A DNA stretch of 64,000 nucleotides. Origin: Dasyornis broadbenti (taxonomy: Eukaryota > Chordata > Aves > Passeriformes > Dasyornithidae). The DNA lies in the NCBI GenBank assembly GCA_013397935.1, contig VZRN01005622.1:734096-798095 (forward strand). The letters are read 5' to 3'. The translations under genes were made by a program, and so were the position numbers. Numbering within the stretch: the first letter of the stretch is position 1; each line of letters begins with the position of its first letter. Positions 45,101-60,100 of this stretch are shown in pieces. The notes under the pieces are model-generated. The model was not told where the DNA came from. It searched no databases and saw only the letters and a list, made by a program, of their open reading frames with translations.

Positions 45101-48100
45101 CACCAGTTTCCCATTATGTGCTGCGAGGGGACTAATGCCAGTCCAGTATGAGAATTTTAACTTCAAGTATTTCCAGTAATTTCAATTACAGCCAATCCCT
45201 GACAACAGCAGTCACGGATTTTCTTAGGGAAGGGTATCTCCTCACCTCAGACTGAAGAGGACATTGCCATCGGGGTACACTCGGAGCATGATGTTTTCCA
45301 CAGTTGTGTCATGGATGAAAGATCTTTTGGAGTGCACAAAAAACACATCAGGTACCCAGATCTTCTTTATCAGCCGTCCATCGAAAGTCATACTTTTGTT
45401 TTTGTTGCTACGGAATGAGAGTCTCTCATCCTTCCAGTAGTGTCTGAGATATAAAGTCATCGTGAAGTCCTTTGTTTCATTAAAAATAAAAGAAGACAAT
45501 GCTTGTTTTAGGCACATGCAATAGAAAACACTACAAATCAATCGATTCATGCAAAGGATCGATTTCTTCTCTGGACTTTGTCTGAAAGATCCTTAATCAG
45601 AGGAATCAAGCACCACTCAATGAGTTTGAATCTGAATATTGCTGAGCTATTGGTCACTGGTGTCTGAGTGTGAGGTTCAAGACTTCATTTACCCTTAGAT
45701 AAAAATTCTGCATATTTCAGTGGTCTTCTGGATTGGGCCAGCTGTACAGTGATAAAGAAGCTTTAAAACCAACTAAAATTGGAAAAAATGGATAAAAGAA
45801 AAATATATTTCTTCTGGAAATCTTTACAACCTTTTCCAAGAATGGACTGTGGTTCCTTTATGTTCCTTTACAGAGGGGTTAATTTGAGTTCTTCATGAAC
45901 ACTAGGTCAATTTTTAAAATCCATAAATCTGTATATTTTATACAAATATTGTACAGGGTTGTATTTGTACATTTATTAATTAAATGCATCATAAAGAAAC
46001 AACACAATGAATATCGTTAAGTGTAAGCAGTTAGATTTTACAACAATTACAATAACTACATTTTTTTTAGTATAAAAGATTGCTACAAATATTTCATCCT
46101 ATTTAGAGAAACGTCATGACTGCAAAATATGCAAGTGGGGAAAGATGGAGGATGCTGCAAATCCAGTGTGAGCTTCTGCACAGCCTGACTGCTCTGTGCT
46201 CACCTATTCAAATTTTGTATTATTAGCAGACATCATTTATCCCAGTAGAACATTTGCTTCTGATAAGAATATTGTGAAGAGAGTTACATCGTCTCCTGTA
46301 ATATGATTTTATGGCCCTGTAATATGATTTTAAGACTTGGGAAGGTTTGTAAAGGAGTGCACGAGTTAATAGTGACTTTATTAGTGACAATTTGGGCTGA
46401 GGAATGAACAGCCTGCATTCCAGTGCTACAGGCCCTAATTGCAGGGAGGTCTGTCTCCTTCCCAGGGCCATTTCTGAACTGATGTTTCTATTTCCATTTG
46501 TTATGATCACAACTCCACCCACGCCACAATTACAGAATATTCAGATTTGCATAAGCACAAGAAGCAGAGTACTGAGAACTCCTGTGGAAGCCCAGGGTGT
46601 TTATTGAATAGCTGGAGTTTTCAAACCAGAGCACTGCCCACTCTGAGCTGTTCATCTGCCCCAGCGGGAAATCCAACACTTACTAGTTTAAATGCATGCT
46701 GCAAGGCAAGGATGCTCTCTTTAGGGTTTACTTTTTAAAACTACATTATTCTATATCATCCATGTGGATGTCTCTGAACCCCTTGTATTTTGACAGAAAT
46801 CCTTTATTCCAGTTCAACTCACCATGTCCACTTCAGATATGCTGTCAATGCTTTCCACCTGCACATCAATGCCCACAGGTATTGGCGACCCTGCATGGGA
46901 ACAGAAGCGATGAGGAGCAAAAATCCCTGTTTTTAAAGGGAAGGCTGTGCAACTCCAGCAACATACAGAGAGTACTCCATCCCAGCATTTACTACAGTCT
47001 CTCCACCTTAGAACACTGAATGATAAAAGTCCATGGCAACAAAGTGAAACCTGATGCTAAGTAGTTGTGAAAATAAGCACAAAATCTTCAGTGATCTTTC
47101 CACAGCCAGACCAGTTGTTATTGGCACTGCAGTCTGGCCAGCAGTGGCAGTTTCCTTGTGATGTCAAAGCTCATGAACCCCTTGGAGTGCTATTCAGAAC
47201 CACCACAGGAAAAAGCTGACTAAATACATTGAATACATCAAAGATTGCAAGGTTTTCTTAGCAGTTCCAATGCTTATTCCCACACTTAAAAAACCGATAT
47301 CTATTATGACTTTTACTGTCTTTACCTACTGAACTATTTAAAGTTTGGTGTAGCTATTTTTGAAAAAGGATTACTTGCACACTACCTCACAAGGGAAAAG
47401 CTGAACACACACTAATCATGTTCTGTGACTGTGTTGTGTATTTACTGAACGTATTTTTAGGATCAAGTTAATCAATTAAAAATTACAGCCAAATATGAAA
47501 TTATTTCCCCTCTTTTCAGGATGAAATATCTAGAATGAAGGATCTACATGGAACCTGGGAGATTTTCAGCAAACATGTCATTCCACTAATTGATTAATCA
47601 CTTTCTTACAGAGGCAGAGAGGAGTGTGCATATATGCATATACACACGCCCCGCAAGAATATTCTGCATTTAGCATGAAAATCAGTAGTAATTACTGTAC
47701 AGGGGATTCCAATCGCTTTTGTTAAAAATAGCCAGTTAAAATGTTTTTGAAGTACACATGTAAAATAACCTGTTAAAAGCATCAATACAAGGAAGTCTGA
47801 ACAGCAACAGATAGCAACAGCTTTTCTACCTCGTCTTTTTCTTGTCTTTTCCTTTTAGCACTGTCAAGCCAAAATAGTCCAGAACAACACTCTTGTGATA
47901 ACCAGCCACAATACTGTGTCCTTTTTTGGAATTATCCTTAAAATAGCAGCCTTCGAGGATTACACAGCTGCCTCCAGTTCTTATCAGTAAAGATCTTGAA
48001 CTATTTTAGAGGTATTTTTAAATCTGGCTCTGTAATCTCTTGATTTTACTTGTCTTTTTTAATGCGGAGTCAGTCTCTGCACAGAACAGATGAAGATGCA

Positions 48101-51100
48101 TTGTGCATGGGAAAGGAAGGTGAGATGTGCTCACAGTTAGCAGGGAACACCAGAAAATATTTAGGCACTGACAAGAGCTGAGCTCTTTGGCTCGGAAATC
48201 GTGTCTCTCTCTGAGAGAAATGCCTCCCTCAGTCTGTTGGCCAAAGCCCAAAATAAGATTCAGGACTCTAGACAGCAAAGTTTGTTAGGAAAACACCAGG
48301 CAGCACTTTGGAAAATACTGCTTCTTTTGGAGAACACAGATAGCAAGAGACAGCTGCCCCAGAGGCTGGTGCACAAGAGTATCAATGTAAATATTCAGCC
48401 AGACTCCTTCACACAACACAATAAAAGCTTTTATGCCTCTTCTAAACTAGTTTTGCCCACTTCTTGCTTTGTCTTGATCACAACACACAAACAGTTTACT
48501 TACAAGAAATACCAGCTTGCACCAAACACTGGTACAAAAATGCCTGGTTGTAACATGAGTGGAGTCATCTTTTCTGTATTCCACTGAAATCTTAACCATC
48601 TTGTAAACTAAAGACAGGTTTAGCCTAAGTAGAAGCCATTGTTTTATTTATACCTGATGTGAGATTCGTTCACAAAAGGCATTCACACAGCATTGAAATG
48701 CAAACAACAATTTATGTTGAATTATGTGGGTGGAACAGGAGGAGTAGGGAGCAGCTCTCAATATAAAGAAAGCTTTTACGAGTTCCTGAGTCCAGGACAA
48801 CTCTAAAGCAAATAAAGTTAAATGTCTGCATTCAACATTCTTAAAGCAAACAAGGAGCTACCCACAAATCATATCCCAGAATCAGACATCTGACTTTCTA
48901 AGCCATATGTCACATGTAGTGAGGAAAAGGCTTTTCTTAGTGACAGCTGCTCGAAGTGTGATGATAGGAGTTCTAATATTTCTTGGAATTTCAAAAATTA
49001 CAGACAATTTCTTACCCAAACAAACATCATTCCAGCGTGGGCAAAATTTCCTTCAAAAATTCAGCTCCTCTGGGCAGATACAAAGGAACTGATCACAGAA
49101 CTAGAAATCAGTGGCAGCTTGTGTTATATTGGTTGCATGCACACAAACCAAAGTGCCACTTACCCATAAATACACACAGAGACATTGATTCTTTGAAAGG
49201 ACAGCCTGTACTGCATTGAGAACTATTATAAAACCATGCTGGTGGGGACAATGAATAGCATGAAAGAGATCAAAACCCATGGCCAGGAGAAATACAGTGA
49301 ATGATTCTAAAGTGAATTAAATAAAAAGGGAACTGTTACAATTAAATTTGTTCATGATTAGGTAGAAATGCTAGAACTGTGAAACAGACTCCTTAAGCAG
49401 AGTTTCCTGTTCTCTGTCAGAAGAAAGACCATACTCATGATGCTTAATGAGAAAATACTGTCCAGTCTAGCATTCACCACAGAGAATTATTAAACCACAT
49501 CCCCTATCCCAGCCCTGACCTATTACTAACAGACCAGAGCAAGTGCAAATATTTCCTTCCTATTCTGATCCTACTTTGGCAACAAATGCAAGTAGATAAT
49601 AAAGACACTAAACACTACACGTGTATGCAGCCCTGATCACTTCAGTGTGCTGTTCCATTTTCTAATCTGAAGCGCTTGTATATTGCTGTCACTAACACAC
49701 CCCACTGAGATACCTATTGGCCTCAGTCTGGTCTAATCCTTCTTGGTATCTGGGAACATTTCTGTGTGTGATTAAAAATCAACTGCACTAGAAACAGGAA
49801 TAATTAGCTATGGGGAGGGAACAGGCTGCTGGGAACTGCAATTTCTTCATCCCTTGGATTTGTTTAGCCACAAGAGGATGTTTTTAAAAAAACATAATTT
49901 CAGTAAGATTCCTAAACCAGCCAGACTAGGAAAGCAATTCCTCTACCTCTGTGTCTGCACCACAGCTTTCTCCCTGTTATATTGAGAATTTCAATCTCTG
50001 GCTGACCATCAGACAACAGCATCAAACTCCCTTTAAAAAAAAAGTAACCAGAGCAAAGCTGTGGTTTTTATTTCCCAGTTTGACAGAACTGGGGATGGCA
50101 GAGAGGATTTTGTTATTAAATTGAGCAGCTTCAGTTGCTTCTGGAGGGTCACTACAAATCATTATTTTAGAGGGATTAGCGACTTTCACAATGGAGGCTC
50201 CGCAGATTTTCAAGATAATTACTCCTCAGCAGAAAAAAACAGCATTGTTTTCAGAGGGGTTTATCTTCACACAAACCATTTCCAGTCTTTTATTTTAAAG
50301 GTTTAAGCATAGCAAAAGAATTCCTTGATGAGCATGGAATTTTTTTAATAGACAGTACACCAGGCAAATTCTGTAATACCCTTTTAAAAAGGGGTATTAT
50401 GTAAAAAGGATATCCTTTTATCGTTTTTAGGATCAATTTCTACAGTAATAATGACTGGTTCAGTGAATTCTATAGTATTTTTGTAGTAGCCAGACCTTTG
50501 AGCATGCAACAGATTGCACCTGAAGATCCATAAGATAAATGTTGAATTTAGAAACAACTGTATCCCAGTGGGCTTTGTAAGACTGTATGCTGGAAGAAAA
50601 AAAAAAAAAGGAAGGTAGAGAAAACTGCCAGTAGGAGACAGAGACCAGGGGAGAATTAAGATCTGTAGTAGTACTTTGTTCTAAAAAAGGCCTGCGGGCC
50701 TGTAGAGGAAGAAAAATGGATGGAAATGTAAACAAGTTCAAGGGAAGTGAAGCCTTGTGGATCTATTTCCTTTCTTCTGCCAATGATAGAAACAGGAGAA
50801 TTACTGGCAATGGTATTTTCTTCCTGTTACTACTGTGTTTCTCTTTTATTTATGTGAGAAATGAAGGTGGTCTGGTATAGCAGTAACCAGCTCTTGGAAT
50901 GGAAGAATTAGCAATACAAAAGAAAAAAATTCAGAGGAAGACTATTAAAGGTCTTGCAAATAACCAGAATATTTCCCTCCTCTCCTGGACCCCAGCTATT
51001 CCTTCTAGTAACAGATGATGAAAAGCCATTCCACTTTCATCAATGTGAGTCTTCACCACTGTGAGAAGATATTTGTCATCTTTCAGGGAGGGCTGTGGTG

Positions 51101-54100
51101 CAAAAAAGAAAACTTGGTGGTAAAGAGCTGTTAGAACTGCAGCACTTTTTGAACATACACTGGGCCATTTCCCCCCCCCCCCCTTACCTTCAGATGAATG
51201 TAAATGTTACTAATTTATTTTGAAGAGGGAAGAAACATAAGGAGGAGCGATCTAATGGGACTTCTGATTGTCTGAAATTTCAGAATTAAGACTATGTTTA
51301 ATTGCAGATTGGGATGCAAATTGTTAGGAAAGACTGTTACCTCTTGACCAGCTAAACACTGCTAACTTATTTCCCATCATTTCTAATATTTGCTTATGTT
51401 ATTATCTTCTATATTGGTTGAAAAAGCAGAGATACTAAATTTTAAAAATTTAACTAACACACTGTTAGCATAGGAAACTACAGGTCCTTAAGACACAATG
51501 TAAAAGAAAAATATATATGTATACACATGCATACACCATGTGTTACTTCTACCAGTACTTTGAAATAAGATAGTTCAGAAAATAAAAGGATATAGATAAA
51601 TAGATGTATAAGAGAAAAGAAAGCATATTTAAAGCATTTCTAAGGATTTGCTCTGAGACCTCAAGATGGAATTTTGGCTGCTATGGCAGCCTGCATTGTG
51701 CAGGCTCTGATCTGAGCTCCCACAAGTCAGAATCTGCCAAAAAGTATCTGTTCATTGTCTGGTGTTGGCCTGTGCTCACCCTTTCTTGCTGAGTTTAAAA
51801 CTTGGGGATAATCATTCCAAGAAGTGCTGGCAGCATAACTTAATTTCTTACTTTTTCTCCACTCAGCTTAAGCTGCCTTCTCACTTCCAAACCAGTCAGG
51901 ACCATGACATTACACAGAAGGCAACAATCAAACAACACCCACAACAAAAAAAAACAGGAAAGGAAAAAACACCACCACCACCATCAACTTCCACCAATAA
52001 CTCAAGAGCCTGGCTTAGGGAGTAAGTACGATGCAACAATGTCAAGTTTGGATTTTTTGAGTTTGGGTGTACTGAATTGTTGGTCTGCGCCCCTCAACCT
52101 CACTGTATAATGAACTGCAGACAAAGTAACATTTTTAAAGAGTAGGATCGGCTTGCCAGCAGCTTGCTAGGTTTGCTTCATCTCAGTGCACTATGTTTCT
52201 CTGGCTTTGATCTCTAATCTCCTAATAAATAGACATGTCAGGACTAAATTTTAAAATCTACAGTCAGAAAATCAAATTCTGATTGTGCAGCTGCAATGGC
52301 ACTGCAATCAACAGAAGAATGCCAAAATACACTCACACAAATGACAGCAGAGTTGTGTTCATTTGGTCAAAAAATGGATCTCTCACCTCCACAATTATTT
52401 CTATTAACACTGCAGCCAGTAGCATCAATATCTGATAGATCTACATTTATTTCCCCCAGGTTTTTACCTGTGCGTGTTTGCTCAGTTTGCAAATCAAATT
52501 CAGCAAGTGCTCCCTCTGTTTTTTAAACAAAATCTGTCATTCCAACTACCTGACACCCAGAAAAATCACAATAGGATACAGGAGAGGGGGAAAAAACCTG
52601 TCCCTCTTCTACAGGTAAAGAACAGATATATGTTTTTCATCCAGCTTTTCTGATCTGTTTTTTATTGTTGCAAATCAATGCATTGTGCTGAGCTGAATAA
52701 ATCATGTGATGTGGCATGTGACAGATACAAGCCCTTCATGAGTCAGTACTGAGCTGCTTCATTAAATGTGATGAAAACAAACCCAAAATTTCATCTGTAA
52801 CTACATAAAGCCACAGTGCTGTAAGTCTTGAGGCAGTTCAGGGCTATGTTATAAGTGCTGTGGCAATGACTGTAGCAGTGGTATCTCTAATTTCTCCCTC
52901 TCCTCTAGGTAAGTTTCCTTCTGCTGCACATTTAATCATCAGTGTCCTTCAGAGAAACCCACACCCCACGTTTGCTGTCATAAAACAATCCTGAGGATGT
53001 TATTCAGGTTCATGTTTCAGTAGAGAAATTTGTCCACCGATGAGGTCACAATTGTGTGTTAAATCCCTGCTGCTGCCTAATGAACACCAAACCACTCTTT
53101 ACTACTGCATCACCACTGGAATCAATGGTAAAACAGAACTACAGAGTATAAATTTGGGACTGACATTCATTTCACTGTGACTTTTTTCACTCTGTGCTGT
53201 AAAAATGCCAGTGGATCTGTTTTAGTCTAAGAGAGATTCACGCAGTATTCCACATATTAAGAGAGTTCTGAAAATTTGGAAATGTGTGAAGAATTGGATG
53301 TGACTGAAAAAAGTGCCTCCCATGCCACTATGGGTGACAGAGGAGAAGCAGAGCTGAGGCACTCTCCTGCTGAGTTATTTCTGAAAGACAGGAGTACAGC
53401 TGAAACCATACCCAGGGCAATGTGATGAGTGAGGCCTGTGCAATGAAGTCAGTGGGAAAACTACAGCTGGCTTCAAGAGGAACTGAATGGGCTCGGTGGC
53501 AAGTCAACTGCAAATAAAAGGACAAGGGGGAAAAGCCTGGGACAGATTTTCTGGGTGTAAAAAATCCTCACTGCCCATGGAAAATTACAACTGTCAGATC
53601 ACAGGGTATGCTCTCAAAGCTGCTTTTATGTACATCATCAGCATTGTTTTCTGGGATGATCCAGGGATAAAGTACATCCCAAACTGTTGTCTGCTTTCAT
53701 GGAAATGCAACTTCCCTTCTGATGTGACACTCAAAAATTTAAATGCCTTGTGTGGTAACAAGAAGATGTCCAGACTAACAGATACTAGACTAGACAGCTA
53801 TAAGGCAAGAGGTAATCTGAACTTCTGTTGCCAAGAAACAGACTGTATCTCAACTACTGTTCAAAGCAGGCAAGGTTTTTGCTGTCTGACAAGACATCAT
53901 TTCTATGGTAACAAGAAAGCCTTTCCCATTCTCCCAGTGCATCCAAAGAGGCTCTCCTTACCCATTCTCCCTCTTGGCATGATCACCAGGCCCCAGACCC
54001 CAGCAGCCGGTGTCAACAAGAGCAGCTCCACAGACCTCAGCTTGCCTTCCAGATCTGTTTGTCTACACAACTGATCATTGGTCCTCATGTATTTTATTTT

Positions 54101-57100
54101 GGCTTCCTAATCCAGTGCAGTTCAGTCTCTTTTCATGAATCATGGAAACAGAACTGGTGACACAAAGACTCAGACAAAGCTTTTTAGTGGGGCAGCTTTC
54201 TCATTTTCCCTTCCATGAAGAAGAGTCAAAATTGAATCTGAACTGTGAACATCCCATTGAATACTCCCTTGATCCAGAAGCAATTTAGTTAAATTAAGAA
54301 ATAATCACCACAGTGACTAACAAGACAGAAACAACATGATAATAAACTGAAGGCCTGTGGGTAGGTTTTTTTAATTCTGTACACAGCAAACAGATTTAGG
54401 AACTGGTGGATCATTTCAATCTCTCAGAACATTTGATGACTAAGTAATTTGCTAATTGCTACTAGACTGTGTAGTTACAGGGGATACCTTAATCACTGTT
54501 CTCACAGAACCTTATTCTAATAATAATTTTTACTTAGTTCTGTGAAGGAGACAATTTGAACAGTTTCTCCTATTGATGCACTAAACAGAAAGAAGCCCCT
54601 TGCCTTCAAGTATTTCTGTATTTCTTCTTTCTTTATTTCCTGAAGTACAACAAATGAGGTGTGCCGCCATTAAGTCTGTCATTTCATTTTAGGCAACAAA
54701 GTTCAAGTAAACTTCCAGAGAGAAGATAAACTCTTAACCAGCACAGTGCAGGCATGTGCTGCTCACCTCCAAATCCAGGTCTCAGGGCAAAGTCATGGTC
54801 CTCTATGTGAAGAAGCTGCTCAGATTTAAGTGGCCGTACTTTCGTGCTGTCAAGTTTCCTCATTTTAATTTCTCGTTTGCTGTGTTAAAAAAAAAAAAAA
54901 AAAAAAAAAAAGTGAGAACTGAAATTATTTTTTTCTGCCCTGACATTCACAGTGCTAGTCAGGTGAAATAGGGACCTGAGAACACTGGACAGCTGAACCT
55001 GGCATGTTAAGGGTAACAACTGTGCTAATAAAGTTGGAGAAAGATATATTGGGAAAGGTTGGGGAATGAGGTATGAGGGTACCCAGGTCCATGAAGGACA
55101 CCAATTATTCATAAGAAGTCCCAGGAAGAACTACTAAATCCTCTTCTGTTTTTCTCAGAGAGTGCTGCTATCATTATACAAGAAAATAGAACTGTTTGAA
55201 GTTATTATTTACATAAACACTTGCAACTCAAAATTAGAAATAACACCACATAGCCATGGCTTAACCACTTCATACATTATTCATATTATGGAGGCAATTA
55301 TTCCTTTTATTATAAATGTAGGGTTTTGCCTAGGAGCTCAAATGAGTCAATATTTTTTTTAGAAGGACTGAGAAAATATGATTCTGGATCTAGGGATTTG
55401 CAATGGGAATGGCTTTAAGGGGAAAGAGAGCAGGTGTAGATTAGATATTAGGAAGAAATTCTTCACTGTGGGAGTGGGGAGGCATTGGCACAGCTTGCCC
55501 AGAAAAGCTGTGGCTGCCCCATCCCTGGAAGTGTTCAAGGCCAGTTTGGGTGGGGTTTTGGGAAACCTGGGATAGTTCAAAGTGTGGGTGTTCAACCTGT
55601 GATAGTTCAAAGTTCAAAGGGGGGGGTTGGAATGAGATGATCTTATGTTCCACTGTACACATTAGGAACACCTCACAGAAGTGTTCTCATGGTGACAACA
55701 GTGAAATATGGGAACATATTGCAAGGGCAGGTTTTGAGACTCTTTTCACTCAGGCTATTTAGGAATAGGTCAGACATTTATTTGTAGGAATGACTTGAAT
55801 ACAGCTGCTTTGCCACAGGCAAGGAGCTCTCCCTAGAAACAATTTCTTTCATGCCTTCTGTGATTCTCTGGGACTTTGCTGCCAGCAACTCTAATTATTA
55901 CTTTAGACTGAGTGATAGAAATCTGTTCTGAAGATTGGCCTGGTAGTCAAACACTGCTTAAGGCAAGGTATGGAACACCTTAGGATAAGGTGTACGCCTG
56001 TATTGACTTATTTTTCTCCTTCTCCCCGCCCCGCTTTTTTTTCTTAATAAAGAAGCCCAAGAAATTACTTCTAAATTACAGGAATGATGAGGTGGCTGTT
56101 GGGCTACTCAGAACTGTTGGGCTTGAACAAATTAATTTACCTTAGTATTCTTGAATGTCTCTGGCAGTGTTGTCTGAATCAAATTACCAGAGCAATCAGA
56201 AGGTCCATGAGGCATTCCAAATACAGACTTTAGTTTTCTAAGTATGAAAACCATGTGGATGTTGAAATGAAAGGCCGTGCTTCAGAGAATTAAAATCACC
56301 ACAGAGCAAACCTGAATCAGGGTAGAATGGGTAGCAGAACTGAACAGCTGCAATGCTCTACATGAGGAAATTCCACTGCTCGGGATCCAGGAGAGGAGAA
56401 AATGATGAATTATGTTCAGAATGCCATGGCACAGCTAATACAGTTTGGAAGCATGAGGTTATTTGTCATCTGATGTGCCAAGGAAAATGCCTGTTTGATG
56501 CTCCGATGATTTCACTGGAAGAAGCAGGCTGGAACTCTGATTCATCTATTACAACTTTTCACTAGAAGCAAGTCTGTGACTGAGGAAGACTTTCCCTGGA
56601 CAAGGGAGGCAGACTTAAGCTACCGGGGCAGGACTTTTGTACTTAATAAGCCATTGCAAAGAGACTTTCTGGGATTTTGATATTCCTTCTATTTTCCCAG
56701 ATGAGGACAAAATAAACAGACCCATATGAAAAGCATCTTTTGTGCCCACTTACTTGAACAGCCTATTTAAGCTGATGTTTTATACACAAATGGTGGAATT
56801 CTATAATTATTTCTAGCTGCTATCAAAAGTGGTTGTTCAACATAGGCAAGATCCTGCAGGGATCAGAATAGCACTTTTATTACAAACACGCTGCATCTTT
56901 TCTTCAATACCTTTAAGTCTTCCTTTGGCAGAATATAAACCTTTACTGGAAGGAAAATAAACTTATATGCAGAGATACATGTTTATGGTACTTGGAATGA
57001 ATTTCACTGGTAACAATCCATTTGTAAAGGTACCAAAACTTAGGAAAATTTCATAAAAATTTCTAAGATAATTAAAAAATAATGCACTTCTCCTTCACAT

Positions 57101-60100
57101 TTTTTTCTCCTTTTGCTGCTTCCCCAACCCAAGGCTAAGAAGTGTTCTCCAGCAGATACTCCTTTAACACCAACATCTGGGCTCCAGATGTTGCTCCTTG
57201 GCTAAGAGTTACAGTATTAAACTGTCCTCACTGCAGCATTAAAGTTATTTAACTGTTGATGCAAAGAGAGAGTCGTGTATGTGTTTGTTTACTCCAAATA
57301 AATCTAACTATTCATCAGCACTACAGTATTGTGAAATCACCAGATGTTTTCTCAAGTGCTCCTTCCCATGGTACCAATCCCATTAAAAAGCAGGAGAAAC
57401 AGCTCTGACTAGTCTAGGTCTCAGAAAAGCTTCCTCAGATCAGTCAAGATATACTTTTCATTCTCACAGAAGCACAGCAAAAACGCAGATTATATTTGAG
57501 TGGCCTGGCACCCTGGTCTCCTGATTGTGCAGCTTTGAGCAGCACACCAGGGTCAAGGGGTCTAGGGTCTAGGGGTCTAAACACAGCCATGGATTCTGCA
57601 CATTCATGGTATGGCAGATGTCAGGCTGTGGTGTTTGAGAGGAAAAGCCCACACAGAATCACAGAACCATTTAGGCTGGGAAAGACCTTTAAGATCATTG
57701 AGTCCAACCATTAACCCAGCCCTGTCATGTTCACCACTAAACCATGTCCTTAAGTGCCACATCTACACATCTTTTAAATACCTCCAGGGATGGTGAATCA
57801 ACGCCTTCCATTGGCAGCCTGTTCCAGGGCTTGACAGCCCTTCTGGTGCAGAAATTTTTGTGAAACCATTAGCAGATGGTTTTGTGAAACCATTAGAAGA
57901 CAGATGCACCTAAGGAAAGGAAATCTCTCTTTACCTATCTGGGGTAGTAGTCACAAAGTGAACTCTGGTATTGGTGAAGATCTGGGCAATGGTAAAGATG
58001 TATTGGTCTCAGTGAGGCACATGCTCAAGAAACTACAGCTTCCAGTTATAGCTGTGCTTTCCACAGCCGTATTTCAGGCAAGGTTATACATTATGCAAAT
58101 TAAATGGCAATCTTTAATTACATTCCAAAAGAGGTCATAAAAATCACTTGAGGTGTTTCAGATCACATAGGGAAGTCCCTCTTGTTGGTACTTGTATATT
58201 AAATTAATGGAAGCACTAACTTCTTGGCTGAAAAAGTGTGAGGAATACTGTTTGGACACCTCCCTACCCAATACTATTGCATGGACCTTGGTATTTGACA
58301 GAGCTCTCTAAGAGCAGTCCCTGCCTACAAAACCAAAGCAGCTAATTTAGAATTAATTAACAATGGACAAAGACGTGTGCAGGCTTTTAAAGACAAATTT
58401 AGCTGCTCCTACCTAGCCTTAAAAACCATTAGCGAATGAAAGGTCGAAGGTCTGCTCAAGGGTACTTAGATAAATTTTGGTTAATGCATTTAATCACTAA
58501 ATGCCATCAGTGTAGCTCCATAAACCAATGGCATTCATGGGATTGATGTGGTTCATGTCCCATCTGGTTGTGTTGTCTGGTTATCAAAAGTTTATGCTGG
58601 TTCAAGGAGGACTCGGACAAGTTCATGGAAGAGAAATCCACTGAAGATCACTAAATCTGCAGAAATTATGTCCAGCACAGGACATCGCTGGAGAAAATTT
58701 GATAGCTTGATACAGCTGTGAATATGAGGGGAAAATATCTTGTTTGCTCTGTCCTTATTCATCCAAGGTCATGATTGCAAGCCCTTATTATAAACTCAGT
58801 ACAGTACAGGGATCCCTCGTAAGATCCTGCATGGCTGCTCTTCTGTTTTAGAGCTTTGCTAATCATATGGTAAAAGTTCTTGCTAGGAAAGTAAAGAAAG
58901 GGTTTTTTTCCCTACCACCCTTTCATATTCAGAATGAAACTAGGTAAATTTATGAGAAGAATGCTATTAAGGTGCCTTTTATGAAAAGAATACCCTAGAA
59001 GTCATGGTCATAAGTTTCTTCCCAGTGCTGTGTCCCCAAGACACTCTGGCTACTACTAAATCAAAAGTATCCAAAAAGTAAAAGTTGCAGAAATCTTATT
59101 CCAAGAGGAATCTGTGGGATTATACAGCAGTGTGATCTCTTAAATGTTTTAATACATTTATCAAATCTTGAAGCCCAGATAAATATAATAATCAAAACTG
59201 TATAGTTCTCTCTCTGACACATGAAAATGCATTTCTAATTGTTCAGTAACATCACCAATATGTACTGTAAAAAAAAACCTACTATTTTGACAATCAAACG
59301 TTTTGTTCTTTGCTGTAGGAAATGGACCATGAGAATAATCGCTTTCTCATGTACTTTTGCTTAATGCTTTAAAATCTTCTTTACAGGAGAATGCAGACAA
59401 ATAGCTTTGGAGGGAGAATTGGGTTACTCTATTAAAACAGTAGAACTTGTAGGTTAAGTAACATTTTCACATGGGATTCTTTTTAAAAGGCCACCCATTT
59501 AACCAAGGCCATCTGTCAGCTGTGTCCCTAATAACCCTAGTGCTGGCTGAAAGATTTTTTTCCCCAGAAAGAAAAAGATGCTGGTGGAAAGTCAGACCCT
59601 GTTGCAATGTATTGGAGGATAATGCTGCCTTTGGAACAAAAGCAGAGAATGAAACAAAGAGAAATTAAACACATTTGGATCCTTTGCAGAGAAAAGCTGA
59701 TTTGCAGCTGTTAAGCTTTGGGATCCTCTGTGGTTCAGATTCTGCAGTCTTCTTCCCAGTCCAAAATCACCAGGACCTTGGAAATGAGGATGTAGGATGC
59801 CAAAGCATGCCTTGTGTAAAGAAAACTGCCCTACCAGGCAGCATCAGATGAGAATGCAGTCCTGACATTCCTCCTTGTTCCTATTCTTGCTTTGAACTGC
59901 TTCCTGAGACTAGCAAAGCACCAGATTAAACCTTATGTTGATACTGGGGCTAGTGCTGTTTATTTTCCCTTGTTATTACAAATAACTGTGCACCAGCACT
60001 CAGACTGTTTGGAACAGCCTGCTGAACAGCCATTCTTTCCATGAGCTCTTGGTTTACACTGAACTTGGACCCAGAACTTCAAACAGAAACCCAGAAGTAC

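Larger units (their letters stand above)
46891..54766 (-). other. GABRR3 intron 2 (7.9 kb)
   Basis: Holds two neighbouring short palindromes (50375-50419), a 13-C run (51171-51183) and a 195-codon plus-strand open frame (53487-54074). No repeat family was recognised. Confidence 0.88.
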
